Below, in pieces: positions 61,232 to 64,000 of a DNA stretch of 64,000 nt. Source of the stretch: an uncultured Prevotellaceae bacterium. GTDB taxonomy: Bacteria; Bacteroidota; Bacteroidia; Bacteroidales; Bacteroidaceae. The translations under genes and the position numbers were made by a program. The notes under the pieces were generated by a model. That model saw only the letters and a program-made list of their open reading frames with translations, did not search any database and had not been told where the DNA came from. The DNA is taken from assembly GCA_900318685.1 (NCBI GenBank), contig ONLL01000001.1, positions 1 through 64,000 on the forward strand, in the 5' to 3' direction. Position 1 is the first letter of the stretch. Each line of letters begins with the position of its first letter.

Positions 61232-62563
61232 ATGAAGACGAGACTTTTACTATCCCTGCTAGTCATGACGGCACTCCCCCTCCACGCCCAACGACAGTGG
61301 ACGCTTGATGACTGCATCAACTATGCCATGCAGCACAACATCACGCTGCAAAAGGCACGCCTGTCACAGCAGTCTGCTGCCGAAGATGTGAAGGCGCAGC
61401 AAGGTGCCCTGCTGCCCACCGTCAACGGGTCGACAAACCAGAGCATCGGCTACCGTCCGTGGCAGGACAGCGGCATCACCACCGTCACCAATGGGCAGGT
61501 GAACACCAAAGTAGACAAGACCTACTATAATGGCAGCTATAACTTGAATGCTTCCTGGACTGTGTGGAACGGCAACCGCAACCACAACAACCTACGTCTG
61601 AGCAAGCTGTCAGAACAGCAGGCCGAGCTGAATGTTGCCCAGCAGACAAACAGCATCGAGGAGCGTATCTGCCAGCTCTTCGTGCAATGCCTCTACCTCA
61701 ATGAAGCCATCAACGTCAGCCGTGCCACTCTGGAGACAAGCGCCAAGAATGAAGAACGAGGCAAGGAGATGGTCGAAGTGGGAATGATGTCGAAGGCCGA
61801 CCTCGCCCAGCTCACCTCACAGCGAGCCACCGACGAGTATAACATCGTCGAGGCTGAGAGCCAGCTTGCCAGCTACAAACTGCAGCTACGCCAACTGTTG
61901 GAGCTGAAAGCCGACGAGCCGTTCGACATCGCCATCCCCGCCACTACCGACGACCAGGCTCTTGCTGACATCCCTGCCCTGCAGACCGTATATGAAGGAG
62001 CCCTCATCAACCGTCCTGAGATAGAAAACTCAAAACTGGCCATCGAAAGCAGCAACATCAACCTATCCATTGCCAAGGCCGGATGGCTGCCGACAGTCAA
62101 CCTTACCAGTGGCGTCTCCACAAGCACTAACTCTCTCTCGAACAACGGTTGGGGCAATCAGATTAAGACCAATGTCAACATGTCAGGCGGACTGTCCGTA
62201 AACATTCCCATCTTCGACGGAAAGCAGACCAAGACCAACGTCAGCAAGGCACGCATACAGCAGCAGCAGGCACTGCTCGACCTGCAGGATCAGCAGAAGC
62301 AACTCTACCAGACGATAGAAGGATTCTGGCTCGATGCCACCACCAACCAGCAGCGTTTCCGTGCGGCCACAGCCTCTGTCAGCAGTGCGACCAGCAGTTT
62401 CGAACTCCTTCAAGAGCAGTTTAACGTCGGTCTGAAGAACATCGTCGAACTGATGAACGGCAAGAATAGCCTTCTCCAGGCTCAGCAGAACCAGCTGCAG
62501 GCCAAATACCTCACCCTGCTCAACATGCAGCTGCTGCGCTTCTATGCTAACCACACACATTAA
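61232..62563 (+). CDS. TolC-family outer-membrane efflux protein
   Basis: The 443-residue protein has a signal peptide (MKTRLLLSLLVMTALPLHA). Two TolC/OEP repeats of long helices follow: WTLDDCINYAMQHNITLQKA at the N-terminus, GALLPTVNGS, ELNVAQQTNSIEERICQLFV, then the second half AGWLPTVNLTSGVSTSTNSL and VNIPIFDGKQTKTNVSKARI, and EQFNVGLKNIVELMNGKNSL near the end. It should form the trimeric outer-membrane duct for the MacA/MacB-like pump encoded next. The following gene starts 27 bp downstream in the same operon. Confidence 0.93.
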   Translation: MKTRLLLSLLVMTALPLHAQRQWTLDDCINYAMQHNITLQKARLSQQSAAEDVKAQQGALLPTVNGSTNQSIGYRPWQDSGITTVTNGQVNTKVDKTYYNGSYNLNASWTVWNGNRNHNNLRLSKLSEQQAELNVAQQTNSIEERICQLFVQCLYLNEAINVSRATLETSAKNEERGKEMVEVGMMSKADLAQLTSQRATDEYNIVEAESQLASYKLQLRQLLELKADEPFDIAIPATTDDQALADIPALQTVYEGALINRPEIENSKLAIESSNINLSIAKAGWLPTVNLTSGVSTSTNSLSNNGWGNQIKTNVNMSGGLSVNIPIFDGKQTKTNVSKARIQQQQALLDLQDQQKQLYQTIEGFWLDATTNQQRFRAATASVSSATSSFELLQEQFNVGLKNIVELMNGKNSLLQAQQNQLQAKYLTLLNMQLLRFYANHTH

Positions 62564-62590
62564 CCCCACTAAAACCCATCCCACAACAAT

Positions 62591-63847
62591 ATGAAGAAAA
62601 AAATCATCATCGCCGCCGTGTTCGTTGCTGCCGCCATCGTAGCCTTCTTCCTCCTTACCGGCGGCTCAAAGAAACAGACCGTGGAATTCGAGAAGGCTGT
62701 AGCCGAGAAGACCACCATCCAGAACAGCATCACCGCCACCGGCACCATCGAGCCTGTGACCTCAGTCACCGTAGGTACTCAAGTCAGCGGTATCGTCAGC
62801 CATCTCTATGTCGACTACAACTCTGTCGTGAAGAAAGGACAGGTCATTGCCGAGCTGGACAGGACCAACCTCACCAGCGAGCTCAACACTGCACGTGCCA
62901 ACCTTGCCTCAGCCCAGAGCACGATGAACTTCGAGCTGGCTAATTACAACCGATACAAGACGCTCTATGAGAAAGGCCTCGTCAGCGCCAATGACTTTGA
63001 GACGGCTAAGCTGAGCTATCTGAAGGCAAAGGAGCAGGTGACCACATCGCAAGAGACAGTACGCAGAGCACAGACCAACCTGGGCTACGCCACCATCACC
63101 TCGCCCATCGATGGCGTGGTGCTCTCGAAAAGTGTAGAGGAAGGACAAACCGTGGCTGCCTCATTCAATACCCCCGAGCTCTTCACCATCGCTCAGGACC
63201 TCACCGACATGCGTGTCATTGCTGATATCGACGAGGCAGACATAGGAGGAGTAAAGGACGGGCAGCGCGTGATGTTCACCGTTGACGCTTTCCCCGATGA
63301 CCGCTTTGAGGGACACGTCACTCAGGTGCGCCAGCAGGCAACCACCGAGAGCAACGTGGTCACCTACGAGGTAGTCATATCGGCTCCCAACAACGACCTG
63401 AAGCTCAAGCCCGGCCTGACTGCTAACGTCACCATCTTCACACTGGAGAAGAACGATGTGCTTGCCGTACAGAACAAGGCCCTGCGCTTCATGCCCATCG
63501 ATGCCATCCTCTCTGAAGGGCAGACCATCGAGGACTGCGAATCTCCTCAGAAAGTGTGGACGCTTGAGGGCACTGTGTTCAAGGCGCATCCCGTGCAGAC
63601 AGGAATCACCAACGGAATGCTGACTGAGATTTTGGGTGGCATCGAGCCTGGCACCGAAGTTCTCACCGGTTTCACCATCATCGGAGGTGACGAACCTCAA
63701 GGAAACGAGCAGGCACAGAATCCCTTCATGCCCAGACCCAGGAGAGGCAACAACGCCAGAGGCGGTCAGGGTGGCGCAGCAGGTGGCGGCCAGGGCGGCG
63801 CTCAGGGCGGCAACAACAATACGAACCAACAACGAGCTCCCAGATGA
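62591..63847 (+). CDS. MacA-like periplasmic adaptor subunit
   Basis: The 418-residue membrane-fusion protein has an N-terminal anchor (IIIAAVFVAAAIVAFFLL). It follows the usual hairpin order: ATGTIEPVTSVTVGTQVSGI (barrel-sandwich half), a coiled-coil pair around 95-165 (SAQSTMNFELANYNRYKTLY), NLGYATITSPIDGVVLSKSV (lipoyl return), then a beta-barrel (IADIDEADIGGVKDGQRVMF) and a membrane-proximal part. The C-terminus is a low-complexity Gly/Asn/Gln/Arg tail (GQGGAAGGGQGGAQGG). It links the TolC-like channel to the downstream ABC ATPase. The stop overlaps the next gene's ATG (ATGA). Confidence 0.93.
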   Translation: MKKKIIIAAVFVAAAIVAFFLLTGGSKKQTVEFEKAVAEKTTIQNSITATGTIEPVTSVTVGTQVSGIVSHLYVDYNSVVKKGQVIAELDRTNLTSELNTARANLASAQSTMNFELANYNRYKTLYEKGLVSANDFETAKLSYLKAKEQVTTSQETVRRAQTNLGYATITSPIDGVVLSKSVEEGQTVAASFNTPELFTIAQDLTDMRVIADIDEADIGGVKDGQRVMFTVDAFPDDRFEGHVTQVRQQATTESNVVTYEVVISAPNNDLKLKPGLTANVTIFTLEKNDVLAVQNKALRFMPIDAILSEGQTIEDCESPQKVWTLEGTVFKAHPVQTGITNGMLTEILGGIEPGTEVLTGFTIIGGDEPQGNEQAQNPFMPRPRRGNNARGGQGGAAGGGQGGAQGGNNNTNQQRAPR

Positions 63848-64000
63848 TGAACGAGAAACAGCCAGTCATCGAACTGCAGAACGTCAAGCGCTACTTCCAG
63901 GTGGGCAGCGAGACGGTGAAAGCCCTGCGCGGGGTCTCCTTCAAGATCTATGAAGGCGAGTTCGTCACCATCCAGGGCTCCAGCGGCTCAGGCAAGTCGA
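63844..64000 (+). CDS. MacB-type ABC transporter ATP-binding protein (partial, runs off window)
   Basis: The visible 52 residues start MMNEKQPVIELQNVKRYFQV and reach Walker A QGSSGSGKS at the window end, with EFVTIQG just before it. It is the LolD/MacB-type ATPase of the TolC-MacA efflux operon. The ATG at 63844 overlaps the macA stop by 4 bp; a second ATG at 63847 is possible. Whether a permease is fused, as in MacB, or encoded separately cannot be seen. Confidence 0.85.
   Translation, partial: MMNEKQPVIELQNVKRYFQVGSETVKALRGVSFKIYEGEFVTIQGSSGSGKS

Overview
The window looks like a chromosomal segment of a Bacteroidales bacterium, most likely Prevotellaceae (Prevotella/Segatella group). The evidence is the recurring Bacteroidota promoter signature (TTG, about 20 nt, TAnnTTTG, usually TACCTTTG) in front of most genes, two SusC/SusD pairs, a FeoA-FeoB fusion, GldE, DUF4270, DUF1460 and DUF4421 proteins, many outer-membrane lipoproteins, and GC-rich genes separated by AT-rich promoters. 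The genetic code is standard; several intact genes end in TAG.

Layout. 1-1.8 kb: accessory stretch with a partial HU-HIG DNA-binding protein, a Bro-N domain ORF, a small orphan gene bracketed by 35-bp inverted repeats and a perfect 36-bp AT palindrome. 1.9-26.6 kb: mostly core genes: a small outer-membrane barrel, the kdsA-kdsD-phospholipase D unit (Kdo synthesis), hemW, an EF-G paralogue, a ferredoxin-like aldo/keto reductase, ligA, pepT, carB, panC-panD, a truncated starch-synthase-like protein with a DUF4270 lipoprotein, a GH25 muramidase, a clostripain-like lipoprotein, a phosphopantetheinyl transferase, gldE, ssb and a gene of unknown function. 26.7-27.1 kb: four tRNAs (Gly-GCC twice, Leu-GAG, Leu-CAG). 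27.4-31 kb: second accessory stretch with another HU-HIG gene, a RAYT-like transposase broken by an amber codon, a frameshifted DUF3987-like remnant, an inverted-repeat/AT-rich element and a lone AAA ATPase.

31.1-49.9 kb: one 18.8-kb minus-strand transcription unit behind a single good promoter. It encodes fasciclin lipoprotein, SusC, SusD, two more fasciclin lipoproteins, a second SusC and SusD, and a terminal NhaC-type antiporter. There is no recognisable polysaccharide-degrading enzyme. This is the strongest candidate for an undescribed system.

50.2-64 kb: ridA, a repeat-dense 0.8-kb intergenic region with 22-bp and 11-bp arrays, probable cell-wall proteins (DUF5715, DUF1460, DUF4421), a Gfo/Idh/MocA oxidoreductase, a membrane protein with hisB, feoAB, a cytidylate-kinase-like protein with a TerB-DnaJ protein, and the start of a TolC-MacA-MacB efflux operon that runs off the window. 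Short-period (7-8 bp) repeats sit repeatedly at gene borders and in places supply stop codons, a possible start codon or coding sequence.
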